The translations under genes were made by a program, and so were the position numbers. Shown here piece after piece: positions 24,160 through 32,793 of a stretch of DNA of 64,000 nucleotides (positions within the stretch are counted from its first letter, which is position 1; the number at the start of each line of letters is the position of its first letter). Location: assembly GCF_003323735.1 (NCBI RefSeq), contig NZ_QOIM01000036.1, positions 186,001 to 250,000 of the forward strand, given 5' to 3'. The notes below the pieces were generated by a model that did not search any database, was not told where the DNA came from, and was given only the letters and a program-made list of their open reading frames with translations. Source of the stretch: Streptomyces reniochalinae (GTDB taxonomy: Bacteria; Actinomycetota; Actinomycetes; Streptomycetales; Streptomycetaceae).

Positions 24160-25698
24160 GTGCCCGAGGAACGCACCCGCCGACACGTCCTCGGACTGGC
24201 GGGCGGCGGCTGCGCGGCGGCGCTGCTGTCGGGCTGTGACGGGTCCGCGTCGGCCGGGACCACGCGCCCGCGGCGCGGCGGGACGCTGCGCGCGGCCTTC
24301 CCCGGTGCCGGCGCCAAGGAGACGCTCGACCCGCACAAACAGCGGCAGTTCGTGGACATCGCCCGCCACAAGGCGATGTTCGACAAGCTCGTTGAGCTCG
24401 GCCCGACACTCCGCCCCGTGCCGCGGCTGGCCCGCAGCTGGGAGTCGAGCGCCGACTCGACGGTGTGGCGCTTCAGGTTGCGGAAGGCCGTCTTCCACGA
24501 TGGGCACCGGCTGGAGCCCGAGGACGTGCTCTACAGCCTGCACCGCATCCTCGACCCGCACGCCGCCGATCATCTCGCGGCCAACTCGCTGTCCGCCCTC
24601 GACCTCGGCAACTGCCGCGCTGTGGGCAAGGACACCGTCGAGCTGCGGCTGAAGAAGCCCAGCGCCGAGTTCCCCTCGCTGCTCGCGGTCACCGGCGCGC
24701 TGATCGTCCGGCGCGGTTACCGGAACCCGGAGAAGCCGGTGGGCACCGGCGCGTTCCGGTTCGCTTCCTTCCAGGCCGGCCGCTCCTTGAGCGCCCACCG
24801 CTTCGACGACCACTGGGCCGGCGCCCCGTACCTGGACGAGCTGCGGATCCTGTCGGCCGAGTCGGAGGCACGCAACAGCGCCGTCCAGGCCGGAGAGATC
24901 GACTACGCACACGAGATGAGCCCCACGTTCGCACGGCTGATCGAGGGCAACTCCCGCGTCGCGCTGGTATCGACGCCGCTCAGCGGCGTCGACGGCTTCG
25001 CCCTCAAAACCGACAGGCCGCCTTTCGACGACCCGGACGCCGCCATGGCGGCCAAGCTCCTCGTGGACCGCGAGCGGCTCATCGAGGTGGTCTCGGGCAA
25101 CCGCGCCCAACCCGGCAACGACCTCTACGGCAAGGGATACGCCTACTACCCCTCCCACCTGCCGCAGCGCGAGCAGGACCTCGCCCAGGCGCGCCGGCTC
25201 GCCCGCCGCAGCGGCCTCCTCAACCGGCGGCTCACCTTCTACACCTCGACCGTGGTCGACGGATTCGTCAACGCCGCCCACCTGTTCGCCGACATGGCAG
25301 GGGAGGCGGGGCTCAGGGTCGAGGTCGTCTCGGGACCGCCGGAGACGTACAACACCGACCAGCTCACCACCGGCGACATCGGCAACCACAGGTGCGGGGC
25401 CATGCCCATACCCACCTACATCTCCGAGCGGCTCTTGGACGGGTCCCCGCAGAACGCCAGCGCCTGGAAGCACCCGGACTTCGACGAGGACTTCGTGCAC
25501 GCCCAAGGCATCAAGAAGGAGACCGCACGCACGCGCGCCTACGGCGCGCTGCAACGCACCATCCGGGACGAGGGCGGCCTGGTGCTGTGGGGGCACCCCG
25601 ACTGGCTCAACGCCGTCGCCACCTCCGTGCACGGGGTCAAGCCCGCACCGCCCAACACCGACGACTGGGCACGGTTCGACGCCGTCTGGGTGGACTGA
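24160..25698 (+). CDS. ABC importer substrate-binding lipoprotein (SBP_bac_5)
   Basis: A 512-residue cluster-C binding protein of the dipeptide/oligopeptide/nickel class. The N-terminus RTRRHVLGLAGGGCAAALLS resembles a twin-arginine signal and ends in a lipobox (LLSGC, Cys about residue 27), so it is a membrane-anchored lipoprotein outside the cell. Family landmarks include KAMFDKLVELGP, ARSWESSADSTVWRFRLRK and FHDGHRLEPEDVLYSLHRIL. The GTG starts a four-gene operon with permeases and ATPase. The ligand could be a short peptide, an opine or a metal chelate; no metal-binding His cluster is obvious. Confidence 0.92.
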   Translation: MPEERTRRHVLGLAGGGCAAALLSGCDGSASAGTTRPRRGGTLRAAFPGAGAKETLDPHKQRQFVDIARHKAMFDKLVELGPTLRPVPRLARSWESSADSTVWRFRLRKAVFHDGHRLEPEDVLYSLHRILDPHAADHLAANSLSALDLGNCRAVGKDTVELRLKKPSAEFPSLLAVTGALIVRRGYRNPEKPVGTGAFRFASFQAGRSLSAHRFDDHWAGAPYLDELRILSAESEARNSAVQAGEIDYAHEMSPTFARLIEGNSRVALVSTPLSGVDGFALKTDRPPFDDPDAAMAAKLLVDRERLIEVVSGNRAQPGNDLYGKGYAYYPSHLPQREQDLAQARRLARRSGLLNRRLTFYTSTVVDGFVNAAHLFADMAGEAGLRVEVVSGPPETYNTDQLTTGDIGNHRCGAMPIPTYISERLLDGSPQNASAWKHPDFDEDFVHAQGIKKETARTRAYGALQRTIRDEGGLVLWGHPDWLNAVATSVHGVKPAPPNTDDWARFDAVWVD

Positions 25699-26645
25699 TG
25701 GCACGCCACGCACTGCGCCGCGTCCTGCTCGCCCTCGCACAGCTGGTGCTGCTGGCCGTGCTGGTCTTCCTGCTGACCTCGCTGCTGCCCGGCGACGCGG
25801 CCGACGTCCTGTTCAACGACAAGGCAGGCACGGAGCAGATCGCCCGGCTGCGCCACGAGATGGGGCTCGACCAGCCGCCGGCGCAGCGGTTCCTCGACTG
25901 GGCCAAGGATCTGGTGACCGGCGACGCGGGCACCTCTCTCACCGGCGGGCAGTCCGTGTCCGGCATCGTCGCGCACTCCGTCGGAGCCACCGCCTTGCTG
26001 GCCGGGGTCACCGCGGCGATCGCGGTGCCTGTGGCCCTCGTCCTCGGCCTGGTCACCGGCTGCCGCGCGGGCGGCCGGCTCGACCGGACGGTCACCGCCG
26101 TCACCCTGGCGCTCAGCTCCGTCCCCGACTTCGTGCTCTCCCTCGCGCTCGTCGCGGTGTTCGCGCTGAAACTGGGCTGGCTGCCGTCCACCTGGATCGG
26201 GGCGACGACCGGTGACCTGCTCACCCGCCCCGGCCTGCTCGTGCTGCCCGTCGTCGTGCTGCTGGCGCGGACGGTCTCCCAGCTCATCCGGCAGTTCCGG
26301 GCAGGCACTCTCGGTGCCCTGAACTCCGGTTACGCGCGGCACGCCCGTCGACTGGGTGTGCCCCGCACGCGTCTCCTGCTGCGGCACGTGCTGCCCAACG
26401 CCGCCGTACCCGGCGTGCAGCAACTGGCCCGCACCGGCGACGCGCTCCTCGGCGGCGTCCTCGTCGTCGAGGCCGTGTTCGCGGTGCCCGGCGCCGCCAC
26501 CGCCCTCATCGACGCGGTGCGCAGCCGGGACGTCCCCACCGTGCAGGCGCTCACGCTGCTGCTCGCGGCGGCCGCGCTGTTCCTGAACGTCGCCGCGGAC
26601 CTGGTCTCCCACCGGCTCTCACCGCGGGTGGAGGTGCTGAGGTGA
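25698..26645 (+). CDS. ABC importer permease, DppB-like
   Basis: A 315-residue permease of the BPD_transp_1 family with six helices. The first helix is LVLLAVLVFLLTSLLPGDAA, followed by the DppB-type segment ARLRHEMGLDQPPAQRFLDW. The EAA coupling loop lies in RHARRLGVPRTRLLLRHVLP. The ATG overlaps the stop of the binding-protein gene by one base (TGATG), so the two are coupled. It forms the membrane channel with the next gene product. An in-frame opening far upstream is antisense-like and not coding. Confidence 0.93.
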   Translation: MARHALRRVLLALAQLVLLAVLVFLLTSLLPGDAADVLFNDKAGTEQIARLRHEMGLDQPPAQRFLDWAKDLVTGDAGTSLTGGQSVSGIVAHSVGATALLAGVTAAIAVPVALVLGLVTGCRAGGRLDRTVTAVTLALSSVPDFVLSLALVAVFALKLGWLPSTWIGATTGDLLTRPGLLVLPVVVLLARTVSQLIRQFRAGTLGALNSGYARHARRLGVPRTRLLLRHVLPNAAVPGVQQLARTGDALLGGVLVVEAVFAVPGAATALIDAVRSRDVPTVQALTLLLAAAALFLNVAADLVSHRLSPRVEVLR

Positions 26646-27589
26646 GCGGACACACTGCGCAGCCCCCGCCGGCGCGGCCCGCGGCCAGGGGAAGCGGGGG
26701 GCGGGCGGGTACGGCGCGGAAGAAGGGCGCCGGCGGCGCCGCGACGACCGCCGTGGCCGCCGTGCTGTTCGCCGTGCCGGTCGTGACGGCCCTCTTCGGG
26801 CCGCTGCTCGCGCCGCTGGCCGAAGCTTCGGGCCCCGGAGCCCCCTACGCTCTCGACGGGCGCCACCCGCTGGGCACCGACGGCCTCGGGCGCGACGTGC
26901 TGGCGCTGCTGCTGCGCGGCGGCGGCAGCACGCTGGGATCCGCCCTCGGCGCGGTCGCCCTGGCCTATCTGGTGGGCGGTGCGGTGGGGCTCGCGGCCGC
27001 CGTCAGCCGGCACCGTTGGGTGGACGAACTGCTGATGCGCCCTGTCGAGGTGGTCCTCCCCATCCCTTCGCTGCTGGTCATCAGCCTTGTCGGGGTCGGC
27101 CGTCACGGAAACGCGTGGGCCGTCACGATGGCGGTGGCACTCGTGAACACACCTGTCGCCGCGCGCCTCGTACGAGCGGCCGCTCTGCGGGCGGCGGCAG
27201 GACCGGTGGCGGAGGCCATGCGGATGCAGGGGGAGTCGCGGCTGCGGGTCCAGCTGGGCTATGTGGGCGGCTCGGTGCTGCCGGTCGTCGCGGCCGATGT
27301 CGGCACCCGCGTCACGGGCGCCGTGTTCACCGTCGCCGCCGCCAACTTCCTCGGGCTCGGCATGGAGCCCACCGCGCCCGACTGGGGGGTGACCATCGCG
27401 GCGAGCCGTGAGGCGCTGCTCGTCCAGCCGTGGTCGGTGTGCGCGCCGACCGCGATGCTGCTGATGTTCACGGTCGGCCTCAACCTCCTGGGCGACCGCC
27501 TGCTCGACAGGCGCGACCGTCGTCCCCCAGGAGACCGCCGTGACCGCCGGGCCCGGGTACCCGTCGCGCGGAAGGAGGGCCGGACATGA
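26642..27589 (+). CDS. ABC importer permease, DppC-like
   Basis: A 315-residue permease pairing with the DppB-like subunit. After a basic N-terminal tail come the helix AVAAVLFAVPVVTALFG and the signature HPLGTDGLGRDVLALLLRGG, characteristic of DppC/OppC/NikC proteins. The EAA loop is around EAMRMQGESRLRVQLGYVGG. The GTG overlaps the preceding stop by four bases, and its own stop overlaps the ATPase start. The conserved LGTDxxGRD motif makes the assignment to the peptide/nickel transporter class firm. Confidence 0.93.
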   Translation: MSGHTAQPPPARPAARGSGGRAGTARKKGAGGAATTAVAAVLFAVPVVTALFGPLLAPLAEASGPGAPYALDGRHPLGTDGLGRDVLALLLRGGGSTLGSALGAVALAYLVGGAVGLAAAVSRHRWVDELLMRPVEVVLPIPSLLVISLVGVGRHGNAWAVTMAVALVNTPVAARLVRAAALRAAAGPVAEAMRMQGESRLRVQLGYVGGSVLPVVAADVGTRVTGAVFTVAAANFLGLGMEPTAPDWGVTIAASREALLVQPWSVCAPTAMLLMFTVGLNLLGDRLLDRRDRRPPGDRRDRRARVPVARKEGRT

Positions 27590-29172
27590 CGCGGCCGCTG
27601 ATCGAGGTGCGGCGGCTGGCCGCTCACGCCGCCGACGGCACGGCTCTGGTGCGCGGTGTCGATCTGACGATGGTCTCCGGGCGCGTCACCGCCCTCGTCG
27701 GTCCTTCCGGCAGCGGCAAGACCACCACGGCCCTCGCCCTGCTGGGAGAAGCGGGTACGGGCGTACGGCTGTCGGGACACGTGCGGGTGGGGGAGACCGA
27801 GGTCGTTGGGGCGCACGGAATCACCGCGCACGCCGCCGGTGTGAGAGGCGGCACCGTGGCCTACCTGCCGCAGCACCCGGGCAACGCGCTCAACCCGGCG
27901 CGGCGCATCGGCGCGGTCCTCACCGAAATCGCCGCCCTGCACGCCCCCTCCGGCGGCGGGCGAGGTGCCTCCCGCGCCCTCTCCCGCGCGGCGCTGGAGC
28001 AGTCGCAACTGCCGCCTGAGCGGTCGGTGCTGCGGCGCTTCCCCCACCAGTTCTCCGGCGGGCAGCAGCAGCGGGTGGCGCTGGCGGAGGTACTCGCCTG
28101 CGGACCCCGGGCGCTCGTCCTCGACGAGCCGGGTACCGGCCTGGACACGGTGACGCGGGCGGCTCTCACCCGCGAGCTGGCCCGACTGGCCCGCTCGGGA
28201 CCGGCGATACTGCTGCTCAGCCACGATCACGCGATGGTGCGCGCGCTCGCGGACGACGCCGTTGTCCTGGAAGCGGGACGCGTCACCGCACGGGGCACAC
28301 CCGAGGCGGTCCTGCCCGCCGCCCCCGCTCCCGTCACCGTGCGGGGGCGCGGGGAAGAGCATCCTGACGGTACGCCGCTGCTCGAAGCACGCTCACTTAG
28401 CGCGTGGCACCGCCGGCGCGGACACGACGTGCTGCACGATGTCTCGCTCCGCCTTCGCGCGGGGGAGTGCGTCGGGGTGGCGGGCCCCTCGGGAAGCGGC
28501 AAGACCACCCTGGCGCGGTGCCTGGCCGGACTGCACGAGCGCCGCGGCGGCGACATCCTGCTCGACGGGGTGCCGCTGCCCGCTCTCGTGCACCGCGACA
28601 GGGAACAGAAGCGGCGAGTGCAGTACGTGTGGCAGGAGGTCCACGACTCGTTCGACCCTCGACGCACCGTTCTCGACCAGGTGGCCCGAACGGCTGTGCG
28701 GCTGCGTGGCCTTGCGGCCGGCCAGGCCAGCGAAGAAGCCGGCGCACTGCTGCACGAGTTCGGCGTACCGCCTGGGACGGCCGCCAGGCCGCCCGGCGCG
28801 CTGTCCGGCGGCGAGCTCCAGCGTGCCGCGTTCGCCCGCGCGGCTCTGGCCCGCCCTGATGTGCTGGTGTGCGACGAGATCACCAGCGCACTCGACGCGG
28901 AGACGGCCGAACGCGTTCTCACGCACGTGGAGCACCTGCGCACCACCCGGACAGCCGTGCTGTGGATCGGCCATGACCTGCGGTTGATGCGCCGCGTCGC
29001 GGACCGGCTCCTGGTGCTCGACGGCGGCCGCGCCGCCGAGGCGGGGCCGTGCGCCCGGGTACTGGAGCGGCCCGTCTCCGAGGCGACGCGGCGCCTGCTG
29101 GACGCCGAGGAGCTGGGACGGCGGCGGCAGACGGCTCTCCCGGCGGAGACCGGGGCGAACCAGGTGAGCTGA
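27586..29172 (+). CDS. ABC importer ATPase with two ATP-binding domains (DppD-DppF fusion)
   Basis: A 528-residue protein with two complete ABC domains. Domain 1 has Walker A GPSGSGKTTTALALLG (about 43), signature SGGQQQR and Walker B ALVLDEPGTGLD. Domain 2 has Walker A GPSGSGKTTLARCLAG (about 303), signature LSGGELQRAAFARAAL and Walker B VLVCDEITSALD. Fusion of the D and F ATPases is common in actinobacterial peptide/nickel importers. The start ATG overlaps the permease stop (ATGA). It energises uptake through the two permeases just upstream. A methyltransferase gene follows after a 48-bp spacer that contains a tiny leader ORF. Confidence 0.94.
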   Translation: MTRPLIEVRRLAAHAADGTALVRGVDLTMVSGRVTALVGPSGSGKTTTALALLGEAGTGVRLSGHVRVGETEVVGAHGITAHAAGVRGGTVAYLPQHPGNALNPARRIGAVLTEIAALHAPSGGGRGASRALSRAALEQSQLPPERSVLRRFPHQFSGGQQQRVALAEVLACGPRALVLDEPGTGLDTVTRAALTRELARLARSGPAILLLSHDHAMVRALADDAVVLEAGRVTARGTPEAVLPAAPAPVTVRGRGEEHPDGTPLLEARSLSAWHRRRGHDVLHDVSLRLRAGECVGVAGPSGSGKTTLARCLAGLHERRGGDILLDGVPLPALVHRDREQKRRVQYVWQEVHDSFDPRRTVLDQVARTAVRLRGLAAGQASEEAGALLHEFGVPPGTAARPPGALSGGELQRAAFARAALARPDVLVCDEITSALDAETAERVLTHVEHLRTTRTAVLWIGHDLRLMRRVADRLLVLDGGRAAEAGPCARVLERPVSEATRRLLDAEELGRRRQTALPAETGANQVS

Positions 29173-29194
29173 GCCGCCACCGACAGGAGGACCC

Positions 29195-29224
29195 ATGACA
29201 GCGACGAAGGAGAAACAACGGTGA
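29195..29224 (+). CDS. Nine-residue leader ORF upstream of the methyltransferase
   Basis: ATG 29195 is preceded at ideal distance by CAGGAGG (29184-29190) and reads MTATKEKQR before TGA at 29222-29224, which overlaps the GTG of the methyltransferase (GTGA). The strong ribosome site belongs to the mini-ORF, while the methyltransferase GTG has only AAGGAG inside the mini-ORF. It may couple translation by reinitiation or act as a regulatory leader. It could also be chance. Confidence 0.4.
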   Translation: MTATKEKQR

Positions 29225-30015
29225 CCGACACGTCCCTCACGACCGACTGGCAGGCGTGGCAGACCAGCTGGGACCGGCAGCAGGAGTGGTACATGCCCGA
29301 CCGCGAGGAGCGGTTCCGGGTCATGCTGGAGGTCGTCGAGGCGGTGGCGGGCCCCGAGCCCGTGGTGCTGGACCTGGCCTGCGGACCTGGCAGCATCACC
29401 GCCCGGCTGCTGGAACGCCTGCCCGGTGCGCGCAGTACGGCCCTCGACCTGGATCCGGTGCTGCTGTCCGTCGCGCAGGGCACCTTCCGCGACGAGCACA
29501 GGGTGGAGTTCGTGACGGCGGACCTGACCGACCCCAACTGGCCCGACGCGCTGCCGCGCCGCCCCTACGACGCCGTCGTCACGGCGACGGCGCTGCACTG
29601 GCTCACCGCCGACGCGCTCCGCGTCGTCTACGGTCAGGTCGCCGAGGTGCTGCGCGAGGGCGGTGTGTTCCTCAACGCCGACCACATGCGCGACGACGAG
29701 GCGCCGCGGCTCAATGCCGCACTGGAGACCCACCACGCCGCCCGTAAGGAGCGTGAGCTCGGGGCGGGCGCGCAGGACTGGCGCGCGTGGTGGACGGGCG
29801 TCGCACAGGATCCCGCCCTCGCGGAGCAGGCCCGTCGGCGGTTCGACCTGTTCGACGACCCGCGGCAGCCCAAGTCCGGAGGTGAGGGACAGATCCGCGA
29901 GGACCGCCCCGTCACCACGGCCTGGCACCTGGACGCCTTGCGCGAAGCGGGTTTCGGCGAGGCACGCCGTGTGTGGTGCTCGTCGAGCGACGCCGTCCTG
30001 GCGGCCCTGCGCTGA
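29221..30015 (+). CDS. Class I SAM-dependent methyltransferase
   Basis: A 264-residue protein with motif I VVLDLACGPGSITARLLERL (about 43-62), acidic loop TALDLDPVLLSVAQG and motif III region RRPYDAVVTATALHWLTADA, the pattern of trans-aconitate/ubiquinone-type methyltransferases. It is the last gene in the importer operon and overlaps the nine-codon leader ORF by four bases. It may modify the imported compound or a metabolite that the system handles. The small-molecule target is unknown. The tail with QIREDRPVTTAWHLDALREA looks like a substrate lid. A hairpin terminator follows at 30039-30076. Confidence 0.88.
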   Translation: MTDTSLTTDWQAWQTSWDRQQEWYMPDREERFRVMLEVVEAVAGPEPVVLDLACGPGSITARLLERLPGARSTALDLDPVLLSVAQGTFRDEHRVEFVTADLTDPNWPDALPRRPYDAVVTATALHWLTADALRVVYGQVAEVLREGGVFLNADHMRDDEAPRLNAALETHHAARKERELGAGAQDWRAWWTGVAQDPALAEQARRRFDLFDDPRQPKSGGEGQIREDRPVTTAWHLDALREAGFGEARRVWCSSSDAVLAALR

Positions 30016-30038
30016 GCATCGAAAAGGTGGGGGAAGCG

Positions 30039-30076
30039 CCCCTGCGGTGGCTGCGTCCGGCAGACCGCCGCAGGGG
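30039..30076. terminator. Bidirectional hairpin terminator
   Basis: CCCCTGCGG (30039-30047) pairs exactly with CCGCAGGGG (30068-30076) across a 20-base partly pairing loop. It lies between the convergent methyltransferase and C39-like peptidase genes and probably ends both transcripts. Confidence 0.65.
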
Positions 30077-30085
30077 ACATCGGAC

Positions 30086-30826
30086 TCAGCCGGCGTAGCC
30101 CTTGGGCGGTACCAGGCTCGCCAGCTGGTCGAAGGACAGCCAGTAGATCTGGTTGCCGCCGAAGTTGGCGGGGTCGGCGATCAGCACGCTGCCGTTGGCG
30201 TCGTCGTAGCCGATGACGGTGAAGTAGTGGTAGATCGTCTGGTCCGACGGATAGCCGGGAGGCTGGTTGCCGGGCGGAGCGACGATGTTGGTCACCAGCG
30301 GGAAGTTGTTGTCGATGCCCCTGACGACATCGGACCACAGCTGGTCCTTCTGCTGCTGCGTGGGCGGGTCGTTCGGCATCTCCGTGGTCTTGTACCAGTC
30401 CGTGCCCAGGTTGCTGTTGAGGACGGTGGTGACCTGGCCGATGTGGTCGGTGCCGTTCTCGTCGGTGCCGAGCTGGGCGGCGAGGTCGGCCTGGGAGGGC
30501 GGGGCCGTCCGTGCGGAGAGGGCGATGCGGGTGGCGGCGGGACCGCACCAGTACCCGGTCTCCTGCACCTGGTAGTCGACGTCGAGGGTCTTGGACGCCT
30601 TCGTGCTGGCGCCGTCGGTGCGCAGCGTGGAGCCGTCACGTGTGATGTCCACGGGCCGGGCGGCGCCGCCCGGCAGCGCGTCGACCTGCTGGGCGACCCG
30701 GCCCGCGTCGAGAGGCTGGGCGTGGATGGTGGAGGACTCGGCAGCGGCCGGCTGCACCAGCGCGGGGACGGTCAAAAGCCCGGTGGCGGAGAGGGCCACG
30801 GCCATGGCCGCGGATCTGATACGCAT
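30086..30826 (-). CDS. Secreted C39-like cysteine peptidase
   Basis: A 246-residue precursor with a Sec signal peptide (AAMAVALSATGLLTVPALVQ, cleavage AAA-E about 29). The mature protein is a C39-like papain-fold domain: nucleophile Cys in YQVQETGYWCGPAATRIAL (about residue 95), catalytic His in IYHYFTVIGYDDANGSVL and Asp/Asn in LIADPANFGG. Such secreted C39-like proteins in Streptomyces stand alone from ABC exporters and may process extracellular peptides or proteins; the target is not known. The ATG at 30826 has AAGGGAG before it. Confidence 0.88.
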   Translation of the reverse strand: MRIRSAAMAVALSATGLLTVPALVQPAAAESSTIHAQPLDAGRVAQQVDALPGGAARPVDITRDGSTLRTDGASTKASKTLDVDYQVQETGYWCGPAATRIALSARTAPPSQADLAAQLGTDENGTDHIGQVTTVLNSNLGTDWYKTTEMPNDPPTQQQKDQLWSDVVRGIDNNFPLVTNIVAPPGNQPPGYPSDQTIYHYFTVIGYDDANGSVLIADPANFGGNQIYWLSFDQLASLVPPKGYAG

Positions 30827-31127
30827 GAGCGCTCCCTTGCAGTGGGGGGAATGGAAGCGAAGTGAGCATGCCAAGTCGTGCGGAGTTGTACAAGGCCATG
30901 CGCACCTGACCTGCTCGTGCCGACGAAATCCGCGCGGTGACCGCCCAGTTGAGGTGGCGGCCCCGCGAGACGGCCCGCCGTGCGCGGTTACGCTACTGAA
31001 GGGCAGGGAACCGGCCCGGAGGGACACGCGCGGCGGTTCCCTGTTCGGCCCGAACGGTCCAGGCCAGGCGGCACCGGTGACCACCGAAGCCCGGTGGGGC
31101 GGAACGATCCGGTGCGGAACGGAACAG
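30827..31127. other. Divergent promoter region
   Basis: These 301 bases separate the C39-like peptidase (minus) from the DUF1648 membrane protein (plus). Bases 30850-30900 (CGAAGTGAGCATGCCAAGTC, GTTGTACAAGGCC) are AT-richer and likely contain the peptidase promoter; TTGTACAA at about 30886 is a short palindrome. No gene is seen. Confidence 0.4.
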
Positions 31128-32264
31128 GTGAATGCCGTGCTCGTCAGCTCGCTCCTCAACGCGGGTCTGCTCCTGCTCCTGGGCGCCGCCCTCTACGCGG
31201 CGCCGAGCGCGCTGCTGAACCCCGGAACGGTGCCCTTCGGCGTCCGGGTGCCCCCGAGCCGGACCCAGGACCCGCGGGTCGGCGCTGTACGCCGGCAGTA
31301 CCGCGCGGCGGTGCTGTGGGCCACCGCGGCCGCCACGGCGGCGGCGGCGGGACTCGGCGCGCTCCTCGACGGCGTCGCGGCCGGGGCGGTGGCGGGCCTG
31401 CCGCTGTGCGCCGTCGCCGCCGCGGTGTGGCTGCGCGCGCACCGTGCCCTGGCCGAGACGAAGAAGCGGGAACAGTGGTACGCCGGGCTGCGGCAGGGGG
31501 TGGTGGCCGACACCTCGCTGCGTACCGACCCGGTGCGCGTCCCGTGGGCGTGGTCGGTCCCGTCGTACCTCGTCATCGTGGCCACCGCCGCGGTGGGCAC
31601 TGCCGTCTACCCGACGCTGCCGGAGACGTTGGCCATACCGACGCGCACGGGCGACGGGACGCGGTACCACGAGGTCGCCACGACCTTCTGGACGGCCTTC
31701 AGCCTGGTGTTCGGCCAGCTCGTGGGCACCGCTGCGGTGCTCGCGCTCGTCGCCGCCGTGCTGCGCTCGCGGCCTGGTCTGGACGCGTCGCGACCGCGGG
31801 CCGGAGCGGTACGCCACCGCCGCTTTCTGGCCGCCACCTCGCGTGCCCTGTTCGCGATCTGCGCGGTGTCCGACCTCATGCTGCTGGGGCTGTCCGTCAT
31901 GGTGTGGTCCGGCGTCCGTTCCACGGCGCCGCTGTTCGCCGTGGTCGGCATCCCGGCCCTCGTCACGTTCGGGATCGTCGCAGGACTCGTCGTCCGGGTC
32001 GGGCCCGCAGGGCAGCGGCTCGTGGAAGGGCGGGACACCGAGGGCGCGGAGAACACCGGGCTCGTGCAGCGGGACGACGACCGGTACTGGCACGCGGGCG
32101 GCACCGTCTACGCCAACGGCGGCGACCCGGCGATCCTCGTGCCGTGTCGCGTCGGTATGGGCTGGACCCTCAACCTCGGCAACCCGCGGGCACTGACCGG
32201 CATGATCGTCGCCCTGGTCGCCCTCGGCTCCGCCGCTCTCGCGACCGCCGGACTGTTCGCCTGA
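31128..32264 (+). CDS. DUF1648/DUF5808 membrane protein
   Basis: A 378-residue integral membrane protein with about eight helices. The region YPTLPETLAIPTRTGDGTRY is the DUF1648 segment, and the C-terminal DDRYWHAGGTVYANGGDPAI with GMGWTLNLGNPRA is DUF5808. Proteins of this family resemble SdpI-type immunity/signalling membrane proteins and often occur with YtrA-type GntR regulators, as here, although the two genes converge rather than forming one operon. GTG 31128 is chosen because GGAAC precedes it and the first helix (LNAGLLLLLGAALYAAPSAL) begins there. The function is unknown. Confidence 0.85.
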   Translation: MNAVLVSSLLNAGLLLLLGAALYAAPSALLNPGTVPFGVRVPPSRTQDPRVGAVRRQYRAAVLWATAAATAAAAGLGALLDGVAAGAVAGLPLCAVAAAVWLRAHRALAETKKREQWYAGLRQGVVADTSLRTDPVRVPWAWSVPSYLVIVATAAVGTAVYPTLPETLAIPTRTGDGTRYHEVATTFWTAFSLVFGQLVGTAAVLALVAAVLRSRPGLDASRPRAGAVRHRRFLAATSRALFAICAVSDLMLLGLSVMVWSGVRSTAPLFAVVGIPALVTFGIVAGLVVRVGPAGQRLVEGRDTEGAENTGLVQRDDDRYWHAGGTVYANGGDPAILVPCRVGMGWTLNLGNPRALTGMIVALVALGSAALATAGLFA

Positions 32265-32289
32265 CGCCTGCGGCAGGGAGCGCGCCGCG

Positions 32290-32311
32290 CCTCGGCACCG
32301 CTCAGCCGAGG
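32290..32311. terminator. Short hairpin at convergent gene ends
   Basis: CCTCGGC (32290-32296) and GCCGAGG (32305-32311) pair with an 8-base loop. The hairpin spans the last codons and stop of the GntR gene, 26 bp after the DUF1648 gene, and is likely a shared terminator. Confidence 0.5.
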
Positions 32312-32700
32312 TCCTCCGCCGCCTCGAAACCGTCCAGGACGGCTCGCACGCGGTCGACGACCTCGTGCCTGGGGATTCCGCGCACCACGGCCTCGGCGAG
32401 AAGCGTGCGCGCCCGCCGCTCCCAGTGCGCGGCCCCCTCCGCGTCCGCGGGGCCCTGGCCCGCGTCCGGGCGCACCACGGCTCCGCTCTTGCGGTTGATT
32501 CTGATGATTCCCTCACGGCGCAGCAGGTCGTAGCCCTTGTTCACGGTGTGGAAGTTGATGGCCAGGTCCACCGCCAGCTGCCGGGTGGAGGGCAGCGAGG
32601 TGCCGCCGGGCAGCCGGCCGTCGGCGATGGCCTCCACCACGCGGTCCCGGATCTGCTGGTAGATCGGCACCTCACTGTCGAGGTCGAGTACTAGGTGCAC
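32302..32700 (-). CDS. GntR family regulator, YtrA subfamily
   Basis: A 132-residue regulator. The winged helix occupies residues 8-75 (EVPIYQQIRDRVVEAIADGR; LPSTRQLAVDLAINFHTVNK), and the short ~45-residue helical tail defines the YtrA subfamily, which lacks a large effector domain. Such proteins usually repress neighbouring ABC or DUF1648 membrane genes. The gene converges on the DUF1648/DUF5808 gene and is divergent from a PH-like protein gene. The GTG start is 15 bases from a TATAAC sequence on the minus strand, and an inverted repeat there could be its operator. Confidence 0.88.
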   Translation of the reverse strand: MHLVLDLDSEVPIYQQIRDRVVEAIADGRLPGGTSLPSTRQLAVDLAINFHTVNKGYDLLRREGIIRINRKSGAVVRPDAGQGPADAEGAAHWERRARTLLAEAVVRGIPRHEVVDRVRAVLDGFEAAEDLG

Positions 32701-32713
32701 CAGTCCACTCTAT

Positions 32714-32736
32714 CTGTTATACATTCACTAGAACAG
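32714..32736. promoter_or_regulatory. Inverted repeat in divergent promoter, candidate GntR operator
   Basis: CTGTT (32714-32718) and AACAG (32732-32736) are exact inverted arms with a 13-bp AT-rich spacer (ATACATTCACTAG). The segment contains TATAC on the plus strand and TATAAC on the minus strand, so both divergent promoters probably sit here. The short arms keep confidence modest. Confidence 0.4.
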
Positions 32737-32793
32737 GTGCTCATCGGGGGTCGGCACCCTCCGGCGGTGCCGGACGAGAGGGGGAGAGTGTCC

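Noticed and set aside
24112..25740. Long antisense frame over the substrate-binding protein gene
   Set aside because: Val/Gly/Arg/Leu shadow pattern; the plus-strand product has a full signal peptide and family landmarks.
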